DNA of 64,000 nt, taken from NCBI GenBank assembly GCA_035491895.1, contig DATJJY010000156.1, forward strand, positions 1 to 64,000, in the 5' to 3' direction. Positions 53,137 through 62,255 of the stretch are shown here, one piece after another. The DNA comes from DASTHG01 sp035491895 (lineage in GTDB: Bacteria; Gemmatimonadota; Gemmatimonadetes; Gemmatimonadales; GWC2-71-9). Position 1 is the stretch's first letter. Every line of letters begins with the position of its first letter. The notes beneath the pieces are model-generated. The model was not told where the DNA came from, searched no databases, and saw only the letters and a program-made list of their open reading frames with translations. The position numbers and the translations under genes are program-made.

Positions 53137-54519
53137 ATGACCTTGTTTGCACCCGACGGCGATTCCCACCCCGTCCACTTCATGGGCATCGCCGGAGCGG
53201 GGATGAGTGCCTTGGCGCTGCTCGCCAGGCGCCGCGGGGTGCCTGTAAGTGGTTGCGATAACGACACTTCTGGTGCAGGCGACCTGGAGGCACTGGGTAT
53301 TCCGGTGTTCCAGGGCCACGATCCGGCGCACGTGGACCACGCCCGAGCGGTGGTGGTGACGGCCGCAGTCCCCGGCAACCACCCCGAGCTCGAACGGGCG
53401 CGTGAACGCGGTGTTCCTGTCGTGCGACGCGCCGATGCCCTGGGCGCCGTCGTCGCCGGCGCGACGGTGGTCGCGGTCTCCGGGACGCACGGCAAGACCA
53501 CGACGACCGCCATGTGCACCCACGTCCTCGCCGCCGTCGGCCGGGATCCGACCGGTCTGGTGGGGGGGCGCATCGCGGCATGGGGGGGAAATGCGCGAAT
53601 CGGCGGATCGACGCTGTACGTCGTCGAAGCGGACGAATTCGACAAAGCGTTTCTCGCACTGGCACCGACTGTCGCTGTGATCAACAACATCGAGGCCGAT
53701 CACCTCGAATGCTACGACGGGAGCGTAACCGCGCTCGAGGATGCGTTCGTGCAGTTCGCGATGGGAGCGGAGCGGGTGATCGTCGGCGTGGACGATCCCG
53801 GAGCCGCTCGTGTCGCCAAGCGGCTGAGCGTCCCGGTGTGGCGGTTCGGGACCGCGCCCGACGCCGACGTGCGGTTGACCACGATCGACCTCGGAGCGGG
53901 CGGATCGCGCGCCACGCTCGTCTTCCCTGACGGCCGCCGCGTGCCGCTCGCACTGGTGCTCCCTGGACTGCACAACTTGCGCAACGCGGCCGCCGCGCTC
54001 GCGGTGGCGGCGGCGCTCGACGCCGATCTGCCGCTGGCCGCCGCCGCCCTCGCTGGCTTCACCGGGGCGGCGCGTCGTTTTGAGCGCGTGGGTGAAGCGG
54101 CGGGCGTCACCGTCATCGACGATTACGCGCACCACCCGAGCGAAGTGCGGGCCACGCTCGCCGCGGCGCGCCAGACGTTTCCCGGCCGGCGACTCGTCGC
54201 GGTGTTTCAGCCGCATCTCTATTCGCGCACCGCGCTGCTTGGCGACGCGCTGGGACGCGAGCTGGCGCAGGCGGACGCGGTCATCGTGGCGCCGGTGTAC
54301 GCCGCACGGGAAGCGCCGCTCCCCGGCGTGAGCGCCGATCTCGTCGCGCAGAGCGCGCGGACCGCCGGCGCGCACCCCGAGCTCGTGACGGACCGGGCGG
54401 TGCTCACCGAGCGCGTGGCGCAGGCCACCCGCTCCGGCGACGTGGTGCTCACCCTCGGGGCGGGCGACGTGACGCGGGTCGGACCGGAGCTGCTCAGGGC
54501 CCTCGAGGGAAGCGCATGA
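53137..54519 (+). CDS. murC: UDP-MurNAc:L-Ala ligase
   Basis: A 460-residue Mur ligase that adds the first L-Ala. HFMGIAGAGMSALA at the N-terminus, ATP loop GTHGKTT at 116-122, EADEFDKAF, NIEADHLECY and a DDYAHHPSEV block are all typical. It is the first gene after the cluster's internal gap. It overlaps ftsQ by 4 bp; murB, which often follows murC, is absent. Confidence 0.97.
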   Translation: MTLFAPDGDSHPVHFMGIAGAGMSALALLARRRGVPVSGCDNDTSGAGDLEALGIPVFQGHDPAHVDHARAVVVTAAVPGNHPELERARERGVPVVRRADALGAVVAGATVVAVSGTHGKTTTTAMCTHVLAAVGRDPTGLVGGRIAAWGGNARIGGSTLYVVEADEFDKAFLALAPTVAVINNIEADHLECYDGSVTALEDAFVQFAMGAERVIVGVDDPGAARVAKRLSVPVWRFGTAPDADVRLTTIDLGAGGSRATLVFPDGRRVPLALVLPGLHNLRNAAAALAVAAALDADLPLAAAALAGFTGAARRFERVGEAAGVTVIDDYAHHPSEVRATLAAARQTFPGRRLVAVFQPHLYSRTALLGDALGRELAQADAVIVAPVYAAREAPLPGVSADLVAQSARTAGAHPELVTDRAVLTERVAQATRSGDVVLTLGAGDVTRVGPELLRALEGSA

Positions 54520-55235
54520 TCGACATCGCGGAGTGGCGGTCGCGCCGTGGGGTGAAGGCCGTCGCCATCCTCGTGGGAACAATCGTGCTGTGGCTCGGCG
54601 GGCCCCGCGTGCTGCGGCACGTCGGATTCTTCCGCGTGCGGCAGATCGAGCTCGTCGGGGTGCGCTACATTTCGCCGGGCGCGGTGATCGGCGCCCTGGC
54701 TCTCGCGCCACGGGCGAGTGTGTTCGACGGGACGGACGAGCTGACCGCGCGGCTGCGTGCGCTGCCCGGGATCGCGGATGCGCGTGTCGTCCGCCGCTTT
54801 CCCGGCGCGCTCAAGGTGATCGTGCGGGAAGTGGAGCCGGTGGCGCTCGTGCCCGGCGCGGCGGGTGGCCCGCTCACGGTGGTGGACAGCGGCGGCCACG
54901 CCTTGCCGTACGATCCTTCGCGGGTCGGACTCGATCTCCCGGTCGCCGCCAGTCTCGATTCCGGACTCGTGGCGGTCCTGGCGCTCGTGCAATCGGTCGA
55001 TCCGGCGCTGTTCGAGACGATTTCGTCGGCGCGGCCGTTGCGCGGCGGGAGCGACGTCGTGCTGCAGATGGGGGCGAAGCGGGTGCTGCTGGGGCGGGAC
55101 GCGGGACCGGATGTGATTCGCGCGCTGGGGCGCGTGACCGAGGATCTGGCGGCGCGCGAGCGGCCGTACGCCGAGCTCGATGCCCGCTACGCCGGTCAGG
55201 TCGTCGTGCGCAAGAGCGCCGGGGCGGGCGGGTGA
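54516..55235 (+). CDS. ftsQ: Cell division protein FtsQ
   Basis: A 239-residue bitopic protein with one membrane helix (about 13-30), a POTRA domain (about 38-107: FFRVRQIELVGVRYISPGAV, LPGIADARVVRRFPGALKVIVRE) and a beta domain. FtsQ links early and late divisome parts. ATG start with a 4-bp overlap of murC. Confidence 0.93.
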   Translation: MIDIAEWRSRRGVKAVAILVGTIVLWLGGPRVLRHVGFFRVRQIELVGVRYISPGAVIGALALAPRASVFDGTDELTARLRALPGIADARVVRRFPGALKVIVREVEPVALVPGAAGGPLTVVDSGGHALPYDPSRVGLDLPVAASLDSGLVAVLALVQSVDPALFETISSARPLRGGSDVVLQMGAKRVLLGRDAGPDVIRALGRVTEDLAARERPYAELDARYAGQVVVRKSAGAGG

Positions 55236-56488
55236 GTCGCGACCGCCGCCTGGTGGCCGGGCTCGATCTCGGCAGCACCAAGACCTGCGCCGTGATCGCG
55301 GAGGTGGTGGGCGAATTGCCGCGCTCCCCCCTCGCCAAGGTGCTGGGCGTCGGGCTCGCCAAGAACAGCGGCGTGCGGCGCGGCGTGGTGCGCGATATCG
55401 AAGAAACGACGCGCTCCGTGACGGCGGCGCTGCGCGACGCCGAGCGGATGTCCGGTGTGAAGGTCCAGGCGGTGACTTGCGGGATCGCGGGCGAGCATGT
55501 CTCGGCCCGGGGGTCGTCTGGGGTGGTGGCGGTCAACGGGGACGAAATCACCACCTCTGACGTCGCCCGCGTGAACGAAGTCGCGCGGGCGGTGTCGCTC
55601 GGTCCGGACCAGGAGCTGCTGCACGATATTCCGCAGGAATACATCGTGGACCAGCAGCGCGGCATCTCCGATCCGATCGGGATGACCGGCATGCGGCTCG
55701 AGGTCGAAGCGTACCTCGTCACGGTGCAGTCCACCGCCGCGCAGAACCTGCGCAAGGCGGTGCAGCGGGCGGGATACCGCGTCGCCGACCTGGTGCTCGA
55801 GCCGCTCGCCGCGTCCTACGCCGTGCTGACCGAGGACGAAAAGGAGCTGGGCGTGGCCCTGGTGGAGGTGGGCGGCGGATCGACCGGGGTCGCGATCTTT
55901 CACGAAGGGAAGATCCGGCACGTCGCGTCGCTCAAGTACGCGGGCGCGCACGTGACCAACGATCTGGTGCAGGGACTCGGGGTGACGCAGGCCGATGCCG
56001 AGCGCCTGAAGGAGCGGCACGGGATCGCCTATGCGCCGCTGGTGGACGCGTCGGAGATGATCAACCTTCCGTCCACCCCCGGGCAGGGGGCGCGCCAGGC
56101 GTCGCGCGAGCTGTTATCGCATATCATTCACCAGCGGCTGGACGAGATCTTCATGCTGGTGGGGCGTGAGTTCGAGCGGGCGGGGTACGGCGGCGGCCGC
56201 CTTCCGGCCGGCGTGGTGCTCTCCGGGGGCACGGCGCACCTGCCGGGGCTCGTCGAGCTGGCCCGGGAGGTGTTCGCGGTGCCGGTACGGGCCGGGGCAC
56301 CGGAGCTCGGGATTTCGGGACTGGTGGACAGTGTGCAGGCGCCGCGCTACGCGGTGCCGGTCGGGTTGGTGTTGTACGCGGCACGGCGGTTGACGCAAGG
56401 GGCGGCGACCCATGCCGCCAGCATCGGAGACGGCAGCGTCGAGCGAGTATTGGGGCCACTCAAGCGATGGTTGCAAGACTTCTTCTGA
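55232..56488 (+). CDS. ftsA: Cell division protein FtsA
   Basis: A 418-residue actin-like ATPase that anchors FtsZ to the membrane. Phosphate 1 loop GLDLGSTKTCAVI, SHS2 region (about 85-165), EVGGGSTGVAIF and LSGGTAHLPGL ATP-binding loops. The C-terminus VLGPLKRWLQDFF is the amphipathic membrane-targeting helix. GTG start at 55232, 4-bp overlap with ftsQ; 19 bp before ftsZ. Confidence 0.96.
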   Translation: MSRDRRLVAGLDLGSTKTCAVIAEVVGELPRSPLAKVLGVGLAKNSGVRRGVVRDIEETTRSVTAALRDAERMSGVKVQAVTCGIAGEHVSARGSSGVVAVNGDEITTSDVARVNEVARAVSLGPDQELLHDIPQEYIVDQQRGISDPIGMTGMRLEVEAYLVTVQSTAAQNLRKAVQRAGYRVADLVLEPLAASYAVLTEDEKELGVALVEVGGGSTGVAIFHEGKIRHVASLKYAGAHVTNDLVQGLGVTQADAERLKERHGIAYAPLVDASEMINLPSTPGQGARQASRELLSHIIHQRLDEIFMLVGREFERAGYGGGRLPAGVVLSGGTAHLPGLVELAREVFAVPVRAGAPELGISGLVDSVQAPRYAVPVGLVLYAARRLTQGAATHAASIGDGSVERVLGPLKRWLQDFF

Positions 56489-56507
56489 TCGAGGACCCGA
56501 GGGAGAC

Positions 56508-57671
56508 ATGATCTTCGAACTGGAAGAAACGGTCGCGCAGAACGCGCGCATGAAGGTCGTCGGCGTCGGCGGTGGCGGCGGCAACGCGCTCAACCGCATG
56601 ATCGACGAGGGCGTTCAGGGCGTCGAGTTCATCGCGGTCAACACCGATGCCCAGGCGCTGGAGAAGAACCGCTCCAGCATCAAGGTGCAGATCGGTAAGA
56701 AGCTCACGCGCGGCCTGGGGGCCGGGGCGCGGCCCGAGATCGGCCGGCAGGCGATCGAGGAAAACCGCGACGAGGCGCTCCACGCCCTGCAAGGGGCGGA
56801 TCTCGTGTTCATCACCTGCGGCATGGGAGGCGGCACCGGGACCGGCGCCGCACCCATCATCTCCCAGGTGGCGCGCGACCTCGGCGCCCTCACCATCGGC
56901 ATCGTCACCAAGCCGTTCCTCTTCGAGGGCCGCAAGCGGATGCGGCAGGCGGAGATGGGGATCGCCGAAATGCGCAAGCACGTGGACACGATGATCGTCG
57001 TGCCCAACGAACGGCTGCTCGCCGTGGTGGGGAAGGGCATTCCCTTCCAGGACGCGCTGAAGAAGGCCGACGAGGTGCTGTTGCACGCCACCCAGGGCAT
57101 CTCGTCGATCATCTGCGTCACCGGTCTCGTGAACGTCGACTTTGCGGACGTGCGGACCGTGATGCAGAACGGCGGCACGGCCTTGATGGGGACGGGCATG
57201 GGCCGGGGCGAGAACCGCGCGATGGAAGCGGCCCAGCAGGCCATCTCGTCGCCGCTGCTCGACAACATCTCGATCGCCGGCGCGACCGGCGTGCTGATCA
57301 ACATCACGGGCGGCGAAGATCTCACGCTGGGTGAAGTCACCCAGGTGAGCGAAGCGATTCACGACGCCGCCGGCGACGAAGCCGAGATCATCTGGGGTGC
57401 GGTGCCCGAATCAGCGATGCACGGCGAGCTGCGCGTGACCGTCATTGCCACCGGTTTCGACAAGACGGTGACGCAGGCCGAGGCACCGCCGGCGCGCGCG
57501 GCCGCGGCGCCGGGCGTGCTGCCGTTCGAGAAGCGTCCGGCCCGCCCCACGCCGACGCCGCCTCCCGGCTACGCCAAACCGGAGCCGCCGCGCCGGCAGC
57601 AGCCGGGGACCCCACCCGCCGAAGTGAACGAGATGGAGATCCCCACCTTCATCCGGCGGCAGATGGACTGA
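56508..57671 (+). CDS. ftsZ: Cell division GTPase FtsZ
   Basis: A 387-residue tubulin homologue. The GTP loop is GGGTGTG at 107-113; GVGGGGGNALNRM, NTDAQAL and the T7-loop region (NVDFADVRTVM) are intact. A Pro-rich linker (about 320-370) precedes the conserved C-terminal peptide EMEIPTFIRRQMD that binds FtsA. GAGGGAG ribosome site before the ATG. The stop overlaps the M23 gene start by 1 bp. Confidence 0.98.
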   Translation: MIFELEETVAQNARMKVVGVGGGGGNALNRMIDEGVQGVEFIAVNTDAQALEKNRSSIKVQIGKKLTRGLGAGARPEIGRQAIEENRDEALHALQGADLVFITCGMGGGTGTGAAPIISQVARDLGALTIGIVTKPFLFEGRKRMRQAEMGIAEMRKHVDTMIVVPNERLLAVVGKGIPFQDALKKADEVLLHATQGISSIICVTGLVNVDFADVRTVMQNGGTALMGTGMGRGENRAMEAAQQAISSPLLDNISIAGATGVLINITGGEDLTLGEVTQVSEAIHDAAGDEAEIIWGAVPESAMHGELRVTVIATGFDKTVTQAEAPPARAAAAPGVLPFEKRPARPTPTPPPGYAKPEPPRRQQPGTPPAEVNEMEIPTFIRRQMD

Positions 57672-58924
57672 TGCGGCTCCGGGTGCGAGTGCTGGTCGCC
57701 GCCACGCTTGTGGCGGCGCTGGGCGTCGCGTGGGCGGTGCGGCATTTCCGCGCCGGCCCGCCGGTCGCCGCGCAACCGATTCGCGTCACGACGGCGTATC
57801 GCGAATTCGCGGACACGCTGGGCCGGCGCGAAACACTCTCGACGGTGCTGGCGCGCGCGGGCATCACCGGGACCACGTACGCCGCCTTCCTGACCTCCGC
57901 CACGCGGCTCGACGCGCGGCGGCTGCGGCCCGGGCTCGTCTTCCACTTCCGGGAGCCAGTCACCGATTCGATGGTCGACGGGTTCATGGTGCGCCTGGGT
58001 CCCGACCGGCGTCTTTGGTATTCGCGGGACTCGAGCGGCTGGACCGAGCGGGAAGAGGCGATTCCCTGGGAGCCGCAGCGGGTCCGCACGGTCGGCAAGA
58101 TCACGACGTCCCTGTATGACGCGATCGACGCAGCGGTCCCCGATTCGATTCTCCCCGGGCCGGAGCGCCAGGCGCTCGCCTGGGCCATCGCCGACGTGTA
58201 CGACTGGGAAGTGGACTTCACCCGCGACATCCGCAGCGGCGACCGCTTCGAGGTGCTGTACGACCGGCTCGTCTCGGGCGAGGGTGAGATCCGCTTCGGC
58301 CGCGTCATGGCAGTGCGCGTGGACGTGACGCAACGGCCCAGCTACGCGTTCTACTTCGAGCCGGACAGCCTGCAGAGCGCCGGCGGATTCTACGACGATC
58401 AGGGCCGCTCGTTGAAGCGCGCCTTCCTGCGCGCGCCGCTGCAATTCCGGCGCATTACGAGCAGCTTCGGCGGACGGATGCATCCCATCCTCCATACCTA
58501 TCGCCAGCACGAGGGCGTGGACTACGCAGCGGCCTACGGAACGCCGGTGCGGGCCACCGCCGACGGCCTCGTGACCCTGGTGGGCCGCGACGCGGGGTAC
58601 GGCAACATGATCGAGCTGCGCCACGCGAACGGCATCAAGACCCGCTACGGGCACCTCTCCGCGTTTGCGCGGGGGTTGCACGGCGGCGAGCGGATCGCAC
58701 AGGGTGAAACGATCGGATACGTGGGATCAACCGGGCTCTCGACCGGGCCCCACCTGCACTACGAGTTACTCGTGAACGGCCACCCCACCAACCCGCAGCG
58801 GACCAATGCCGGAGCCGGTGCGCCGGTCCCGCGGAGCCTGCAGTCGGCGTTCGCGGCAGCCCGGGCGGCGCTCGGGCTCCAGCTCGAGCCGGTGCAGGCC
58901 AGCGGCGCCAAGAGCGTCGACTAG
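57671..58924 (+). CDS. M23-family murein endopeptidase, membrane-anchored
   Basis: A 417-residue protein with an N-terminal membrane or signal helix (about 6-23), an OapA/LysM-like middle region (about 40-215, with TLGRRETLSTVLARAGIT) and a C-terminal peptidase M23 (LytM) domain: HEGVD with zinc ligands His280 and Asp284, and HLH at 361-363. The zinc ligands are complete, so it should be active rather than a degenerate EnvC/NlpD activator. It overlaps ftsZ by 1 bp, which suggests a role in septal wall cleavage. Confidence 0.92.
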   Translation: MRLRVRVLVAATLVAALGVAWAVRHFRAGPPVAAQPIRVTTAYREFADTLGRRETLSTVLARAGITGTTYAAFLTSATRLDARRLRPGLVFHFREPVTDSMVDGFMVRLGPDRRLWYSRDSSGWTEREEAIPWEPQRVRTVGKITTSLYDAIDAAVPDSILPGPERQALAWAIADVYDWEVDFTRDIRSGDRFEVLYDRLVSGEGEIRFGRVMAVRVDVTQRPSYAFYFEPDSLQSAGGFYDDQGRSLKRAFLRAPLQFRRITSSFGGRMHPILHTYRQHEGVDYAAAYGTPVRATADGLVTLVGRDAGYGNMIELRHANGIKTRYGHLSAFARGLHGGERIAQGETIGYVGSTGLSTGPHLHYELLVNGHPTNPQRTNAGAGAPVPRSLQSAFAAARAALGLQLEPVQASGAKSVD

Positions 58925-58945
58925 CACTAGACTTCGATCACATCC

Positions 58946-59665
58946 GTGGATCTCTATCCCGCCGTCGACATTCGAGGCGGGCGTGTGACGCACGTCCGCT
59001 CCGGCAACGCCGTGACCACGTCGGTGTATGGGCACGATCCTCGGGGCGCGATCGAGCAGCTCGCCGCCCTCGGGGCTCGCTGGGTCCACCTCGTGGACCT
59101 CGACCAGGCATTCGGAACCGGATCGAACCGGGAGCTGGTTCGTGACATTCTCGCACATCCGCCGGAGCGGCTCGCCATCCAGGTGGGAGGCGCGGTCCGC
59201 GGCGAAGACGCGGTCCGCGAGTTCCTCGAGTGGGGAGCCGCGCGCGTGGTGATCGGTTGTGCGTCGCTGGCGGAGTACCCGGAGCTGGCCCCGCGCCTCG
59301 TGCACCGCCACGGACCGGCACGACTCGCCGGCGCGGTGGATGCAACCGACGGTCGCGTAACACCGCGCGGCCGCCCGGTGGCGACCAAACTCGAAATGAC
59401 GGCGCTCGGAGTACGGCTGCGCGATGCGGGGTGCGTGCACGTGATCTACACCGACGTGCGGCGCGACGGCGCCCTGCGCGGCCCCGACATCGCCGGTGCC
59501 GTGGCGCTCGCGGCGCTCGGCCTCGACGTCGTCGCGAGCGGCGGGGTCGCGAGCCTCGCCGATCTCCAGGCGATCCGCGCCGCCGGCCTCGACGGAGCCC
59601 TGGTGGGCCGCGCCCTGCACGAAGGGCGCTTCACCCTCACCGAGGCGCTCGCGTGCGTCGCCTGA
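58946..59665 (+). CDS. hisA: HisA-like isomerase (phosphoribosylformimino-AICAR-P isomerase)
   Basis: A 239-residue TIM barrel of the HisA/HisF family. DLYPAVDIRGGRVTHV at the N-terminus carries the first catalytic Asp. The second acid is expected at GAVDATDGRV. VHLVDLDQAFG, VGGAVRGEDAV, VIYTDVRRDGALRGPD and VASGGVASLADL are typical of HisA, not HisF. No other his gene is near, so it is an isolated copy; a dual HisA/PriA or another role cannot be excluded. The GTG start lies 21 bp after the M23 gene. It overlaps the next gene by 13 bp. Confidence 0.85.
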   Translation: MDLYPAVDIRGGRVTHVRSGNAVTTSVYGHDPRGAIEQLAALGARWVHLVDLDQAFGTGSNRELVRDILAHPPERLAIQVGGAVRGEDAVREFLEWGAARVVIGCASLAEYPELAPRLVHRHGPARLAGAVDATDGRVTPRGRPVATKLEMTALGVRLRDAGCVHVIYTDVRRDGALRGPDIAGAVALAALGLDVVASGGVASLADLQAIRAAGLDGALVGRALHEGRFTLTEALACVA

Positions 59666-61401
59666 CGCTGATTCCGCTCGCGCTCCGCGCCCTCGGGCTC
59701 GGGGCGGTGTTGCTCCTGCTGATCAATCCATCGCGGTCGAGACCGTTGGCAGGCGGCGCGCCGCCGCTCGTGCTGCTCGACGCATCGCTCAGCATGGCGG
59801 GCACGAACGGCCCGTGGATTGCGGCGCTGGACAGCGCCCGGCGGCTCGCCCGAGGCGGCTCGATCTGGCGTTTCGGGAGCGACGTGGACGCGTTCGACTC
59901 CACGCCGCCGCGTGATGGGCAGAGCCTCCTCGCCCCGGCGCTCGCGGCGGCGGCGGCCCGCGGCGCACCGGTCACCGTGATTACGGACGGCGCCATCGCC
60001 GACAGCGGCGACCTGCCCGCCGACCTGCGGCGGCGGCCCCGCGTCATCGTGCTGCCCCGCACAGCGTTCTTCGATGCCTTCGTCGCCTCAGTGGAGGGCC
60101 CAAGCCGCGTGGCGGTGGGCGACACCGTGCGTCTGCGCGTCGCCTATGGCGTCGCCGGTCCACGGACCGCGGGTGCGGCGCGTCGCGCTTCACTCGTAGT
60201 GTCCGCCGGCGGTCGCCGCATCACCGCCACGCCCGTGCCGCTCCCCGACTCGGGCTCCCTCGCGACGGAGGTCGTGCTGCCCCCCGCGCAGCTCGCCACC
60301 GGCTTCCAGGCGCTCGAGGTTCGGCTTGCGGGGGCCGGAGACGTGGAGCCGCGAGACGACGCGCGGCTGTTCGTGATCGAGGTGAGTGCCCAACCGGTCG
60401 CGGTCGTGCTGGCAGCCCCACCGGATTGGGAGTCCCGCTTCTTCGCAAAGACGCTCGCCGACGTGTCCCGTGTCCCCGTCAAGCTGCTCGTCCAGACCGA
60501 CGCAACGAACTGGCGGGATGGGACGACGCTCGCGCCGCTGGGCGCCGACGCCGTCGGCCGCGCCGCCGGCGGAGCGCGGCTCCTGGCGCTGATCGGAGAC
60601 CCGGCGCGCCTTGCGCCGTACCGGCGACGCGCCGGCATCGTGCTGTGGCCCTTCACAGCGGCCCGCTCCGGGGATTGGTACGTCGATCCGCCGCCCGCAA
60701 CGCCTCTCGCCGGAGCGTTTGCCGGCGTCGATTGGGACTCGTTGCCGCCGGCGGCCGGCGTCGTCGATCTCCCGGCCGACTCGAGCGCGATCGTGGTGCT
60801 CACGGCCCGACTGGGCCGGCGCGGTGCGCCCCGGCCGATCCTCCTCGTGCGCGATTCCGGCGGTGTGCGATCGGCAGTGATCACGGGGACCGGTCTCTGG
60901 CGCTGGGGGTTCCGTGGCGGCGCCAGCGCTGAGGCGTATCGCAGCCTGGTGGCGGCGATCGCCGATTGGCTGCTCTCCGATGTCGCGGCCGGCAAGGAAC
61001 GGTTCGGCCCGGCGGTCCCGGTCGCGGCACAGGGACTCCCGCTCACATGGCGCTGGCGCGGGAGCGGGGCACCCAATGCGATCGCGATCACGCTCGAATC
61101 GACGGCCGGCTCTCGCTCGGCGACGTTGCGGTTCGACGCCCAGGGAGAAGCGTCGCTCCGGCTCGCGCCGGGAGTGTATCGCTGGCGCGCGGGCGACCAG
61201 GGGTCGGAGCAGGGGATGGTGGCGGTCGAGCAGTACTCCGACGAATGGCGCCCCGCTCGAGTGGTGCTGGCGACCCAACCGGGCGAAGTGGGCGGCGCGC
61301 GCCACGACGTCGGGGCGCGCGATCTCTGGTGGCTCTACGCCATCGCGATCGCGGCGTTCGCCGGTGAATGGGCGTGGCGACGCCGGCAGGGGTTGCCCTG
61401 A
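59653..61401 (+). CDS. VWA-like membrane protein of unknown function
   Basis: A 582-residue protein with a GTG start inside the end of hisA. It has an N-terminal membrane helix (about 5-25), a large exported part and a C-terminal helix (about 558-574) with a basic tail. Residues 38-130 resemble a von Willebrand A fold with a MIDAS-like DxSxS at Asp43, Ser45 and Ser47 (LLDASLSMAG), VTVITDGAIADSG and a GxFDAF loop. This double-membrane-span layout resembles BatA/DUF-type aerotolerance proteins, but no companion MoxR ATPase is nearby. It overlaps ftsY by 1 bp. Confidence 0.72.
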   Translation: MRRLTLIPLALRALGLGAVLLLLINPSRSRPLAGGAPPLVLLDASLSMAGTNGPWIAALDSARRLARGGSIWRFGSDVDAFDSTPPRDGQSLLAPALAAAAARGAPVTVITDGAIADSGDLPADLRRRPRVIVLPRTAFFDAFVASVEGPSRVAVGDTVRLRVAYGVAGPRTAGAARRASLVVSAGGRRITATPVPLPDSGSLATEVVLPPAQLATGFQALEVRLAGAGDVEPRDDARLFVIEVSAQPVAVVLAAPPDWESRFFAKTLADVSRVPVKLLVQTDATNWRDGTTLAPLGADAVGRAAGGARLLALIGDPARLAPYRRRAGIVLWPFTAARSGDWYVDPPPATPLAGAFAGVDWDSLPPAAGVVDLPADSSAIVVLTARLGRRGAPRPILLVRDSGGVRSAVITGTGLWRWGFRGGASAEAYRSLVAAIADWLLSDVAAGKERFGPAVPVAAQGLPLTWRWRGSGAPNAIAITLESTAGSRSATLRFDAQGEASLRLAPGVYRWRAGDQGSEQGMVAVEQYSDEWRPARVVLATQPGEVGGARHDVGARDLWWLYAIAIAAFAGEWAWRRRQGLP

Positions 61402-62255
61402 TGGGGTTGTGGCAGCGCCTCGGGCGCGTCTTCGGCCGTGGCGCAGACGGAGTCGCCGAAGCCGAGCGCATTCTGCTCGAAGCGGATTTCGGCGTCACCG
61501 CGACGGATGAGCTGGTCGAAGGGTTGCGGGCCGCGCCCGCCGGCCTGCGCGAGGAGTATCTCGAGCGCACGGTGTCCCGGCTGCTCGCCGATCCCCCGGG
61601 TACTCCGGTGGGCGAGCTGGCGCGCGCCCCCGAGCCGCCGACGGTGATCCTGCTGTACGGTGTGAACGGCGTGGGGAAGACGACGACGATCGCGAAGCTC
61701 GGGTCCAGGCTGAAGCGCCAGGGACGACAGGTCCTGCTCGCAGCGGCCGACACATTCCGCGCCGGCGCGGTCGAGCAGCTGCGCCTGTGGGCCGGGCGTC
61801 TCGACGTGCCGTGCGTCGGGGCGTCCGGCGACGGTCGCGCTGATCCGGCGGCGGTGGCGTTCGACGCCATCGATGCCGCGCAGGCACGCGGTCGGGACAC
61901 GGTGCTTATCGATACGGCGGGGCGGCTGCACACCGAGTCGCAGCTGATGGAGGAGCTCAGGAAGGTCGCGCGGGTGGTGGCGAAGCGACGTCCTGGCGCG
62001 CCACACGAATCGCTCCTCGTGCTGGACGGCACGGTGGGACAGAATGCGGTCTCGCAGGCGCGCGAATTCGCCGCCGCGGTCCCCCTCACGGGGCTCATCG
62101 TCACCAAACTCGACGGCACGGCTCGGGGCGGGGCCGTCGTCGCCGTGCGACGCGCCGTCCCGGTGCCGATCCGGTTCATCGGCACGGGCGAAGGGCTCGA
62201 CGACCTCGAGCTGTTCGATGCGGCATCCTACGCCCGGCGTCTGGTCCACGGGTGA
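61401..62255 (+). CDS. ftsY: Signal recognition particle receptor FtsY
   Basis: A 284-residue SRP GTPase without the long acidic A domain of E. coli FtsY. G1 is GVNGVGKTT at 87-95, followed by AADTFRAGAVEQL, DTAGRLHTESQLMEEL, LVLDGTVGQNA and TKLDGTARGG. The N domain is about residues 5-75. ATG start overlapping the previous gene by 1 bp. FtsY receives ribosome-SRP complexes at the membrane. Confidence 0.95.
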   Translation: MGLWQRLGRVFGRGADGVAEAERILLEADFGVTATDELVEGLRAAPAGLREEYLERTVSRLLADPPGTPVGELARAPEPPTVILLYGVNGVGKTTTIAKLGSRLKRQGRQVLLAAADTFRAGAVEQLRLWAGRLDVPCVGASGDGRADPAAVAFDAIDAAQARGRDTVLIDTAGRLHTESQLMEELRKVARVVAKRRPGAPHESLLVLDGTVGQNAVSQAREFAAAVPLTGLIVTKLDGTARGGAVVAVRRAVPVPIRFIGTGEGLDDLELFDAASYARRLVHG

